This document shows, in pieces, positions 1 to 6,281 of a stretch of DNA of 6,642 bases. This DNA comes from an uncultured Porphyromonadaceae bacterium. GTDB taxonomy: Bacteria; Bacteroidota; Bacteroidia; Bacteroidales; Barnesiellaceae. A program made the translations under genes and the position numbers. Location of the stretch: the NCBI GenBank assembly GCA_900538555.1, contig UPYI01000025.1:1-6642 (forward strand), written 5' to 3'. The notes under the pieces were generated by a model. The model did no database searches. It was not told where the DNA came from and was given only the letters and a program-made list of their open reading frames with translations. Every line of letters starts with the position of its first letter. Positions within the stretch are counted from its first letter, which is position 1.

Positions 1-32
1 ATCGAGTGGAACTATCGGAACTTTGGAAATGA
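1..32 (+). CDS. 3' end of a small exported protein, upstream member of tandem family (partial)
   Basis: Only the last codons lie in the window. Read in the frame starting at base 3 they give R-V-E-L-S-E-L-W-K and a TGA stop at 30-32. The complete copy ending at 930 finishes K-V-E-L-M-E-L-W-K-stop, and 18 bases (17-34) recur exactly at 915-932, so this is very probably the tail of a third family member. Only four bases separate its stop from the next ATG, which suggests co-transcription and perhaps translational coupling. Function unknown. The fragment is too short to exclude a coincidental reading, but the matching frame, matching stop and exact repeat make that unlikely. Confidence 0.65.
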   Translation, partial: RVELSELWK

Positions 33-36
33 AATC

Positions 37-456
37 ATGAAGCGTATTCTTTTATTTTTGCTGATATTGCCCATGGAGTGGGTTGCGGCGCAGGATTATA
101 GCGGTAGTTGGAGCTTTTTATCCAGATCATCCGACTATGCTTTTTCTTTGACTCTATTGCCCGAAAAGGATGGCGTGATGCAAGGCGAATTTTGGGAAGT
201 CATGTATCCCCGGATCTCGGAATCCGGAGTCGTGCGGGTCTTGTCGAAAGAGAAAGATCGTGCCGTCCTGCGGCTAAAAAGCACGTATGATCCGTTCCGC
301 CCTCGTGAAGCCATAGTGCATTTCTATCCATTGACAGATACGACGATGTTCTTTACCGTACCGGATAGGATAAAGAAGAAGGCCGATTGGCTGCCAGATA
401 GTTTGGAAATGGTCCGAGTCTTGTCTGGGGATCGAGTGAAGTTATTGGATTTTTAG
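37..456 (+). CDS. small exported protein of unknown function, family copy 1 (139 aa)
   Basis: I do not recognise this family. The start ATG lies four bases after the upstream copy's stop and opens a good signal peptide: M-K-R, a Leu/Ile/Phe-rich core (residues 4-12), then W-V-A-A-Q with likely signal peptidase I cleavage after Ala18. There is no lipobox Cys, so the product should be soluble in the periplasm or outside the cell. The mature part is about 120 residues, with alternating hydrophobic and polar residues, aromatic strands and turns (SGSW, EKDG, GEFWEV, RAVLRLKS, AIVHFYP, LPDSLEMV). This suggests a small all-beta, possibly lipocalin-like, fold, which is inference only. No catalytic motif is visible and no Cys is present. 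The next gene encodes a close paralogue, identical over the first 23 residues. The C-terminus (KLLDF) is shorter than the ELWK ending of the other copies. The promoter must lie outside the window. Confidence 0.8.
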   Translation: MKRILLFLLILPMEWVAAQDYSGSWSFLSRSSDYAFSLTLLPEKDGVMQGEFWEVMYPRISESGVVRVLSKEKDRAVLRLKSTYDPFRPREAIVHFYPLTDTTMFFTVPDRIKKKADWLPDSLEMVRVLSGDRVKLLDF

Positions 457-504
457 CCATGAAATTACAGTCTGTTGGATTTGAGGTATTTTGTTAATTA
501 TCGG

Positions 505-930
505 ATGAAGCGTATACTTTTATTTTTGCTGATATTGCCCATGGAATGGGTTGCGGCGCAGGATTATAGCGGTAGATGGAGTGTTTTATCAAAATCATTC
601 AACTATTCTTTTTCTCTTGGTATATTACCCGAAAAGGATGGCGATATGCGGGGTGATTATATGGAGGTACAATACCCACGTATTTCCGAGTATGGGAGTG
701 TGCGGGTCTTGTCGAAGGGGAAAGATCGTGCTGTCCTGCGGATAAAAAGCATGTACGATCCGTCGAGGCCTCGTGAAGCCATAGTGCATCTCTATCCATT
801 AACAGATACGACGGTGCTCTTTACTGTGCCGAATTGGGAGCAGAAGAAGATCTATTGGTTGCCCGACAGTTTGGAAATGGTTCGAATTGTGTCTGGGGAT
901 AAGGTGGAGTTAATGGAACTTTGGAAATGA
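505..930 (+). CDS. small exported protein of unknown function, family copy 2 (141 aa)
   Basis: Paralogue of the preceding gene; hand alignment gives roughly 103 identities over 139 positions. The frame is open from a TTG at 475, but the ATG at 505 is preferred because it gives exactly the same 23 N-terminal residues as copy 1, including the signal peptide with A-A-Q cleavage region around residue 18. The longer form would put ten mostly polar or aromatic residues before the signal sequence. Conserved blocks are PEKDG, YPRISE, VRVLSK, KDRAVLR, RPREAIVH, YPLTDTT and WLPDSLEMVR. Variable segments are residues about 24-58 and the loop before WLPDSLEM. No Cys and no recognised domain. It lies 48 bases after copy 1, in which I see no clear promoter or terminator, so an operon is likely. 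Function unknown; the conserved blocks suggest one shared fold with diversified surface loops. Confidence 0.8.
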   Translation: MKRILLFLLILPMEWVAAQDYSGRWSVLSKSFNYSFSLGILPEKDGDMRGDYMEVQYPRISEYGSVRVLSKGKDRAVLRIKSMYDPSRPREAIVHLYPLTDTTVLFTVPNWEQKKIYWLPDSLEMVRIVSGDKVELMELWK

Positions 931-1080
931 AAGGTTAAGATGATATGGCTTGTTTTGGACGCCGGCATTTTTATAGAAAATATATTGTATAGTCAGGAGA
1001 GTACTCCCCGAAGTTTTATGTCTGGTTTTAGAGCTACATGTTTTTTTTAATCGACAGGCTTCTGCTTTTTTTAGACGAAG
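931..1080. other. AT-rich intergenic stretch without a convincing gene
   Basis: This stretch separates the small-protein array from the nuclease genes. It holds a weak hairpin (GGAG 996-999 pairing with CTCC 1004-1007), a T8 tract at 1041-1048 and a T7 tract at 1066-1072. Either tract could help end transcription of the upstream array, but neither sits directly after a strong stem, so I do not call a terminator. A 36-codon open frame at 940-1050 is the only reading frame of note and is not supported as a gene. Confidence 0.5.
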
Positions 1081-1113
1081 AGTTCATATTCTCATATATA
1101 TTTATTACTTTTG
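1081..1113 (+). promoter_or_regulatory. candidate Bacteroidetes promoter for the first nuclease gene
   Basis: TACTTTTG at 1106-1113 matches the Bacteroidetes -7 consensus TAnnTTTG exactly. The expected -33 position, around 1081-1085, has only a poor match (AGTTC rather than TTTG), so the promoter may be weak or activator-dependent. It would start transcription near 1118-1122, leaving a leader of about 50 bases before the ATG at 1171. Confidence 0.45.
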
Positions 1114-1117
1114 TTTC

Positions 1118-1137
1118 CCTTTGCGATTTCGCGGGGG
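1118..1137 (+). other. possible 5' leader hairpin ahead of the first nuclease
   Basis: GCGA (1123-1126) pairs with TCGC (1129-1132). The stem can extend outward through TTT opposite GGG (G-U pairs) and CC opposite GG; the top pair would open in practice to give a four-base loop. The hairpin falls at about the predicted 5' end of the transcript and could affect mRNA stability. Many of the pairs are wobble and no homologues are available for comparison, so support is modest. Confidence 0.25.
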
Positions 1138-1170
1138 AGGATAATAAGGAAACATTTAACCTGAATAGAT

Positions 1171-3231
1171 ATGAGAAAGACTACTTGTAGACTATGGAGC
1201 CTATGGCTCGCTTTGGCGGTGGCTTTTACAGCATCTGCCGAAATTCCCGAAGGGTATTATGATGATGCGATCGGTAAGAAAGGGGAGGCTCTGCAACGGG
1301 CATTGGCTACGATCTTGAACCAAGCGACGAATGTCGGCTATGACGGATTGTACGATGTTTACCGTACGTCGGATGTTACAGCCGATGGAACTGTTTGGGA
1401 TATGTATTCATCCACTACTCATTTCACTTTCAGTCAAAAATGCGGAAGTTATAGCGGTGAGGGTTCTTGCTTCAACCGCGAACATTCCGTGCCTCAAAGC
1501 TGGTTCGGCAGCGGTTTGCCCAAGTCGGATGCTTGGTTGGTTTACCCGACCGACGGGTATGTAAACAACCGGCGCGGTAATTATGTGTTTGCCGAAGTCG
1601 GATCGGCAACATATTCGTCGAACAACGGATTCTCGAAAGTAGGTTCGCCGAAAACTCCCGGTTGCAATGAAGAACGGGTATTCGAGCCGAACGATATGTA
1701 TAAGGGCGATTTTGCCCGGGCATATTTCTATGCGGCTACGCGTTACGCTTCGTCGTGCGGATCGTGGCGCAGCGGTGTGTTCACCTCTTCGTTCCCTCAT
1801 TTGGGAGGCTGGACATTGCCTATGTTGTTGCGTTGGAACGAACTCGATCCGGTGAGCGAAAAAGAAATAAACCGGAATGAAGCCGTATATGCGTCCCGGC
1901 AACACAACCGGAATCCGTTTATCGATTATCCGGAGTTAGTGGAATATATATTCGGCAGTTTGCAGAACGAAGCATTCTATCCATCGACCGAAACTGCTCC
2001 TTATCTCACCTCTCCGACCCGTAATACGACCGTTACTTTCAATCCCGTATCGATCAATATGGAAGGTGCGTCGGAAACGACTACATTGAAAGTGCAGGGA
2101 CGGCATATCGAATCGGATGTGACCTTGACCGTGTCGGGTGCAAATGCTGCTTACTTCACGGTTACTCCCGCCGTATTGTCGGCACAGCAAGTGTTGGACG
2201 GCACGAATGTGACTTTGACGTATGCTCCCGATGCTGTGGGACAGCATACGGCATTGCTGACGTTGGCAGGCGGAGGCATGAGCAACGAGGTGCCTGTAAA
2301 TCTGGTCGGCAGCGGGGTGGATACATTCATGGCTTTGCCGGCAACTTCGATAAGCGATGTTTCGTTCTTGGCTCGCTGGACACCCAAACGCAATGCCGAC
2401 GATTATGAACTGGATGTCTGGTACGACGATTATTCCGAGTCTGCCCCCGAAACCGTATTGGCGGATATAGATTTTACCAAGGGTGCGCCGTCCGACTGGA
2501 CGACTTCCGGATATACCGCAAAAGAAAATCTGGGCTTCCGTCTGGCATCCGGTTCGCAACCGGGTACGCTGACATCGCCCGCTTACGACTTATCGGCAAG
2601 CGATGTGTCGATCGAGGTCGTTTCTGCTCCGTATAACAAAGATGAATCGGTACTGACCGTTTCGATCGACGGCAATACTGTTTCGGAAATTACGTACGAC
2701 GGAGGCGAGGTGACATCGGTCATTCCGGTAACCGGAGGTACGGCAACTTCGAAAATCACGTTCTCGGCACAGCCCAAGTTGCGCGTTCATATCAAATCGG
2801 TGCGCATCAAGAGCGGTGGCAATTACAAACGTTTGCAGTTGGCTGGGTATCCTAAACGGGTAGGAGATGTGCAATCGTATAAAGTGGAAGAGCTTTCGGC
2901 GATTACCAACTACTATTATACGGTAACACCTTACATCGGCGACGAACGTCAGGAGCCGTCCGGAACGATCAAGGTCCTTACTGCTCCGGCTGCAATAACC
3001 GGATTGGAAACCGATGTGCAAAATGCGTTGATTTATGCCGATGGCGACAAACTCTGTATCGACGGAGCGCCGGCAAATGCTCGTCTGACGGTTTATACGG
3101 TCGATGGACGGATTCGCTCCACCCGGTTGGTGCATGGCGAATGGGAAACTGTTTCGCTGACACCGGGCGTATATATCGTGAAACTGACCGGATCGGCTCG
3201 TCAGCAATCGGTGAGGGTACTGATCCGATAG
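1171..3231 (+). CDS. secreted endonuclease I (EndA/NucM family) with Ig-like, split FN3/jelly-roll and C-terminal sorting-type domain
   Basis: A 686-residue exported, probably non-specific DNA/RNA endonuclease. The start is fixed by an in-frame TGA at 1162-1164. The signal peptide is residues 1-23, with cleavage at A-S-A before EIPEGYY. The nuclease domain (about 24-262) carries the beta-beta-alpha-metal motif R103-E104-H105-S-V-P, then Y-P-T-D-G-Y-V-N132-N-R-R-G-N137. In the family (Vibrio Vvn) the His is the general base, and the Glu and the later Asn hold the divalent metal. The family's late motif NRNPF-IDYP-ELVEYI (247-260) is present. Cys 91, 100, 165 and 196 could form two disulfides. 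Next come an Ig-like domain (about 275-382), an FN3-like first half (387-424), an inserted jelly-roll-like domain (427-548), the FN3 second half (553-605) and a T9SS type A-like tail (about 612-686: TVYTVDGR, LTPGVYIVKL, ending VLIR). A hairpin terminator follows. Likely role is extracellular DNA degradation (inferred). Nuclease call very secure; accessory domain boundaries approximate. Confidence 0.94.
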   Translation: MRKTTCRLWSLWLALAVAFTASAEIPEGYYDDAIGKKGEALQRALATILNQATNVGYDGLYDVYRTSDVTADGTVWDMYSSTTHFTFSQKCGSYSGEGSCFNREHSVPQSWFGSGLPKSDAWLVYPTDGYVNNRRGNYVFAEVGSATYSSNNGFSKVGSPKTPGCNEERVFEPNDMYKGDFARAYFYAATRYASSCGSWRSGVFTSSFPHLGGWTLPMLLRWNELDPVSEKEINRNEAVYASRQHNRNPFIDYPELVEYIFGSLQNEAFYPSTETAPYLTSPTRNTTVTFNPVSINMEGASETTTLKVQGRHIESDVTLTVSGANAAYFTVTPAVLSAQQVLDGTNVTLTYAPDAVGQHTALLTLAGGGMSNEVPVNLVGSGVDTFMALPATSISDVSFLARWTPKRNADDYELDVWYDDYSESAPETVLADIDFTKGAPSDWTTSGYTAKENLGFRLASGSQPGTLTSPAYDLSASDVSIEVVSAPYNKDESVLTVSIDGNTVSEITYDGGEVTSVIPVTGGTATSKITFSAQPKLRVHIKSVRIKSGGNYKRLQLAGYPKRVGDVQSYKVEELSAITNYYYTVTPYIGDERQEPSGTIKVLTAPAAITGLETDVQNALIYADGDKLCIDGAPANARLTVYTVDGRIRSTRLVHGEWETVSLTPGVYIVKLTGSARQQSVRVLIR

Positions 3232-3265
3232 TCGCTGCACGGCGCAGGATATGAATAAAACAGAC

Positions 3266-3295
3266 GAAGCCGGGGCGACAATCGTTCCCGGCTTC
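3266..3295 (+). terminator. hairpin terminator after the first nuclease gene
   Basis: A perfect nine-base stem: GAAGCCGGG (3266-3274) pairs with CCCGGCTTC (3287-3295). Within the loop, CGA (3276-3278) can pair with TCG (3282-3284). It lies 34 bases after the stop codon. The following sequence is TGTCCTTAAAAATAAA, so a proper U tract is missing. It probably acts as a terminator or attenuating 3' end, perhaps leaving some read-through into the next gene. Confidence 0.65.
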
Positions 3296-3345
3296 TGTCC
3301 TTAAAAATAAATAGGGTAGCGGTGTGCCGCATAAAATATTCAGCC

Positions 3346-6177
3346 ATGAAAAAATACAGTCTATTATGTTTATCTCTGCTTTCGTCGATCGGAATGCAGC
3401 TCTTTGCCGAGATTCCTGCCGGATATTACTATCGGGCGGACGGGAAAAACCGTGCGGAACTGAAAACGGCGTTGTACGAAATCACCCGCCGGGCGGTGAC
3501 ATTGAGCTACGGCAGTGGCGAGGGGGCTACATGGGAGGGCTTTTATCGCACCGACCGCAATCCGGATGACAATTCGGTAATAGACCGTTATTCCGGAACG
3601 AAACGTTATTTCGATCCGGCTGCGCCTTATACTGCCGTCGATGGACTGCATATCGAACATGCTCTGCCGAAAAGTTGGTGGGGCGCATTCCAGAACAACG
3701 CATATCGCGATTTACACCATCTTTATCCTGCCGACGGGCAGGCAAACATGTCGAAAAATAATCTGCCGTTGGGCGAGGTCGCTTCGCCGACTTTCGATAA
3801 CGGCATGACGAAAACCGGATTGAACACCTTCGGTACGTCGTATGCCGATCGTAGTTTCGAGCCGGCAGACCGATATAAAGGCGATTTTGCCCGTTCCTAC
3901 TTTTATGTGGTTACCGCTTATCAGGATCTGGCATATTATTGGGATTCGCCGATGATGAACAACGAAACCTATCCCGTCTGGAAACCGTGGGCGATAGACC
4001 TGCTGCTGAAATGGCATCGCGAAGATCCCGTGAGCGATGAAGAACGCCTGCGGTCTGAGACCGTATATGATATACAGGGCAACCGCAATCCCTTTGTCGA
4101 TTATCCCGACTTGGTCGAATATATCTGGGGAAAAGACACATTACATATATATACTTTCCCTGCCGAAACATCTCCGTTCTTGGCAACCCCGGTATCGGGC
4201 GAAACACTCGATCTGGGTGTGGCGATTGTCGGCGACCGCTCGGAATATAGGCTCGATTTGCGTGGTGCGAATCTGAAATCGCCGTTACAACTCTCGTGGA
4301 AACATGGCGGGGCGGGGATGCAGCTTTCCGAAACCACGGTTACGGCTCGTCAGGCAAATGAGGGGGTGACGATACGTCTCGGCAACAATGCCGCATCGCC
4401 CGGAGAACATGTCGATACGCTGTTGATTGCGGGTAACGATTTGACAGAGCCGTGCAGCGTACCGGTGCGTTCGGTTACCGTGCCGACGCTGACGATGCTG
4501 ACCCCTTCCGATTTACGGGCTACACAAGCTACTCTTCATTGGACCAGCCATCCGCAGGCTACCGGATACCGGCTCGACCTTTATCAGGGAGATCTGCAAA
4601 CCGGCGATCTGTTTATCTCCGCTTATATCGAAGGATCGGGGTGGAACAAGGCGATAGAACTTTACAACGGTACAGGAGCGGCTATCGACCTGTCGGCATA
4701 TTCGTTGCGCAAACAAAGCAACGGGGTCGGCGAATTTAAGGACGACACCCCGTTGTCGGGGGTATTGGCTGCGGGCGATTCCTATCTGATCGTTTCTTCG
4801 CAAGCCGGTGCGGAATTGAAAGTGTTGGCGAACAGGCAGCTTTCCGGTGAAAACAGCGTAGTGGCTTTTAATGGAAACGATGCGGTTGCGCTCTATCGGA
4901 ATGGCGTGCGGATCGATGTCGTCGGTATAGTCGATGGTCAGGGCATGTGGGGCGAAAACTGTACACTCTATCGGGTGGCGGATGTTTCGCATCCGACTGT
5001 CGATTTCGATCTGACGGAATGGCAACGCGAAGCGACCGACCATTGGGCGCAGGTAGGATGCCATCTCTTCCAGCCGGCGACAACTGTCGTGCCTGTCGAA
5101 ACGAATTTGGATCTTGGTGCGTCTATCGTTTACCGGCTTTCCGGACTTCTGCCGCAAAGCCGGTATACCTGCCGGTTGAAAGCCGTCACGCCGCAGGGCG
5201 ATGTCGCAGCCGCTTATACGGTGCAGTTGAAAACGGCAGATCCCGAAGTACCGGAGCTTTTCGGTGCGGCCCATGTTGCCGGTTCGGCACTTACCCTTTT
5301 GTGGGATGAAATATTCGGAGCCGATGCATATCAAGTGCAACTGTTCACTCTTTCCGGACAGTCCGAGCCCTATTATTTCGATTTTGCAGAAGTCGGAAGC
5401 AACGGTACGCCATTGCCCGAAGGGTGGAGCGGTACAGCCTCCGGCAATTATACGACAGCGGCAAGTTCGGGCGAAGCTGCGCCGTCTGTTGCCTTGAAAA
5501 ATGCGGGCGAATGGATTCAGACTCCCGAATACCATGCACCGGTGACGGAATTCCGTTTCATGTATCGTTTCCCGTCGGCGGCTGCCGGATCATCGTTGCT
5601 TCTCGAAGCACAGGCGAACGGGGTATGGAGTGAAGTGGCGACGATCGCTTACGAGAATACGAAGAAACAAAATGTAAGTTATACATTCGAAAAATCGCAG
5701 GCTGTTTCCGCGTTGAAAATAACTTATCGGAAAGAGCGGGGCAATCTGGCTATCGACGATGTATATATCACTTGCGCCGCCGATACGACGATCTATTTCG
5801 ACGAACAGGTTGCAGCTCCGTCATATCGGGCAACGAAACTTCATCCCGCTACTACATACAGCTACCGGGTGCGTTCGGTGTATGGCGATATCGTATCGCC
5901 TTGGTCGGAAGCTATGGAAGTCTCTACGGCTTCGTCGGATACCGGTGTCGAAGGACCCGAACAATCCGATATAAAAGTGGCGGCGCGCGACGGCGGATTC
6001 CTTTTGCTCGGCTTGTCGGGAATGGAGCGGATTTCTGTTTACGACCTCTCCGGCAGGTTGCTGACGGTGAAGAAATCGGGAGCATCAGATCTTTTTATTC
6101 CGTTGGATAAGTCCGGAATATATTTGCTTCGGATCGAAAGTGCCGGATCGGTGCGGACAATTCGTTTGAGACGGTAG
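3346..6177 (+). CDS. secreted endonuclease I (EndA/NucM family) with Ig-like, two split FN3 modules (LTD and jelly-roll inserts) and C-terminal sorting-type domain
   Basis: A 943-residue exported nuclease, divergent paralogue of the preceding gene. The frame opens at a GTG (3322), but the ATG at 3346 gives a clean signal peptide (M-K-K, hydrophobic core, cleavage after Ala21 before EIPAGYY). The nuclease domain (about 22-262) has I-E104-H105-A-L-P, then D-L-H-H-L-Y-P-A-D-G-Q-A-N134 and K-N-N, with E104/H105/N134 as expected general-base and metal ligands. The conserved late motif GNRNPF-VDYP-DLVEYIWG is at 245-262. There are no Cys in the mature nuclease domain, unlike its neighbour. Then: Ig-like (about 270-378); FN3 first half (383-417); lamin-tail (LTD)-like insert (419-575, with IELYNGTGAAIDLSAYSL and DAVALYRNG-VRIDVVG); FN3 second half (580-631); another FN3 start (635-672); jelly-roll-like insert (676-811, YFDF...LPEGW...LAIDDVYI); FN3 end (814-862); and a T9SS type A-like tail (864-943, ISVYDLSGRLL, GIYLLRI, ending RLRR). 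No TAnnTTTG promoter is visible in the gap upstream, so partial read-through from the first nuclease is possible. Confidence 0.94.
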   Translation: MKKYSLLCLSLLSSIGMQLFAEIPAGYYYRADGKNRAELKTALYEITRRAVTLSYGSGEGATWEGFYRTDRNPDDNSVIDRYSGTKRYFDPAAPYTAVDGLHIEHALPKSWWGAFQNNAYRDLHHLYPADGQANMSKNNLPLGEVASPTFDNGMTKTGLNTFGTSYADRSFEPADRYKGDFARSYFYVVTAYQDLAYYWDSPMMNNETYPVWKPWAIDLLLKWHREDPVSDEERLRSETVYDIQGNRNPFVDYPDLVEYIWGKDTLHIYTFPAETSPFLATPVSGETLDLGVAIVGDRSEYRLDLRGANLKSPLQLSWKHGGAGMQLSETTVTARQANEGVTIRLGNNAASPGEHVDTLLIAGNDLTEPCSVPVRSVTVPTLTMLTPSDLRATQATLHWTSHPQATGYRLDLYQGDLQTGDLFISAYIEGSGWNKAIELYNGTGAAIDLSAYSLRKQSNGVGEFKDDTPLSGVLAAGDSYLIVSSQAGAELKVLANRQLSGENSVVAFNGNDAVALYRNGVRIDVVGIVDGQGMWGENCTLYRVADVSHPTVDFDLTEWQREATDHWAQVGCHLFQPATTVVPVETNLDLGASIVYRLSGLLPQSRYTCRLKAVTPQGDVAAAYTVQLKTADPEVPELFGAAHVAGSALTLLWDEIFGADAYQVQLFTLSGQSEPYYFDFAEVGSNGTPLPEGWSGTASGNYTTAASSGEAAPSVALKNAGEWIQTPEYHAPVTEFRFMYRFPSAAAGSSLLLEAQANGVWSEVATIAYENTKKQNVSYTFEKSQAVSALKITYRKERGNLAIDDVYITCAADTTIYFDEQVAAPSYRATKLHPATTYSYRVRSVYGDIVSPWSEAMEVSTASSDTGVEGPEQSDIKVAARDGGFLLLGLSGMERISVYDLSGRLLTVKKSGASDLFIPLDKSGIYLLRIESAGSVRTIRLRR

Positions 6178-6183
6178 TTTCTA

Positions 6184-6206
6184 ACCCGCTGACAACCAGA
6201 GCGGGT
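6184..6206 (+). terminator. hairpin at the 3' end of the second nuclease gene
   Basis: ACCCGCT (6184-6190) pairs perfectly with AGCGGGT (6200-6206) around a nine-base loop, starting seven bases after the TAG stop. It is followed by ATAAAAAATTATGTTTTA rather than a U tract. Its position makes it the natural transcript end, separating the nuclease gene from the rRNA promoters. Confidence 0.55.
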
Positions 6207-6207
6207 A

Positions 6208-6249
6208 TAAAAAATTATGTTTTACAGCATAAAAAATGCGATAAAAAAT
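6208..6249 (+). promoter_or_regulatory. repeated A6 tracts upstream of rRNA promoter P1 (UP-element-like)
   Basis: TAAAAAAT occurs exactly three times, at 6208-6215, 6230-6237 and 6242-6249, with the last copy running into the -33 element of P1. The spacings of 22 and 12 bases are close to two and one helical turns, so the tracts could bend DNA in one direction or bind the RNA polymerase alpha subunit, as known for rRNA promoters in other bacteria. The role here is inferred. Confidence 0.4.
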
Positions 6250-6281
6250 TTGGAAAGGGGAAATAAAAAGCCTTATCTTTG
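6249..6281 (+). promoter_or_regulatory. rrs: rRNA operon promoter P1
   Basis: A textbook Bacteroidetes promoter: TTTG at 6249-6252 as the -33 element and TATCTTTG at 6274-6281 as the -7 element (TAnnTTTG), separated by 21 bases. A small hairpin (CGCT 6285-6288 with AGCG 6296-6299, plus T-G pairs) sits at the expected transcript start. An upstream AT-rich segment and a second matching promoter downstream support assignment to the rRNA operon. Confidence 0.85.

Larger units (their letters stand above)
1..932 (+). repeat. tandem array of paralogous genes (at least three units)
   Basis: Direct repeat at gene scale. The 5' ends of the two complete copies (37-115 and 505-583) are nearly identical at DNA level, differing at only a few bases, mostly silent. 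An 18-base segment spanning the stop codon is identical at 17-34 and 915-932. The central parts are clearly more diverged. This pattern fits local duplication followed by divergence, possibly with gene conversion holding the ends together. How many units lie upstream cannot be seen. Confidence 0.75.

Noticed and set aside
475..504. TTG start extending the second small protein by ten residues
   Set aside because: The ATG at 505 aligns exactly with the start of copy 1 and begins a proper signal peptide; the extension has no counterpart.
481..504. Possible promoter between copies 1 and 2 (GGTATTTTGTTA)
   Set aside because: It is one base short of the TAnnTTTG element, has no -33 match, and lies too close to the start codon at 505 to leave a normal leader.
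1025..1036. GTTTTAGAGCTA, identical to the start of a type II CRISPR repeat / tracrRNA anti-repeat region
   Set aside because: Occurs once, has no second repeat or spacer nearby, no cas gene is present, and a 12-base match in an AT-rich gap can arise by chance.
940..1050. 36-codon open frame (MIWLVLDAGIF... ending in TCFF) starting nine bases after the second small-protein gene
   Set aside because: Short, no similarity to the array proteins, no clear ribosome binding site, and its end coincides with a T8 tract. It could be a small peptide but nothing supports it.
996..1072. Terminator for the small-protein array from the GGAG/CTCC hairpin and the T8 and T7 tracts
   Set aside because: The four-base stem is over 30 bases from the T8 tract, and the T7 tract follows only a three-base CAG/CTG stem; no intrinsic terminator can be supported.
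3322..3345. GTG start extending the second nuclease by eight residues
   Set aside because: The GTG lies within a small GC hairpin (GCGG 3319-3322 with CCGC 3327-3330), and the ATG at 3346 gives the standard signal peptide.
4513..5535. 340-codon open frame on the - strand
   Set aside because: Lies wholly inside the second nuclease on the opposite strand, is rich in Arg, Ile and Cys as expected for an antisense shadow of this codon usage, and shows no domain pattern. The other opposite-strand frames (e.g. 1408-1905, 1936-2559, 2590-3240) are rejected for the same reason.
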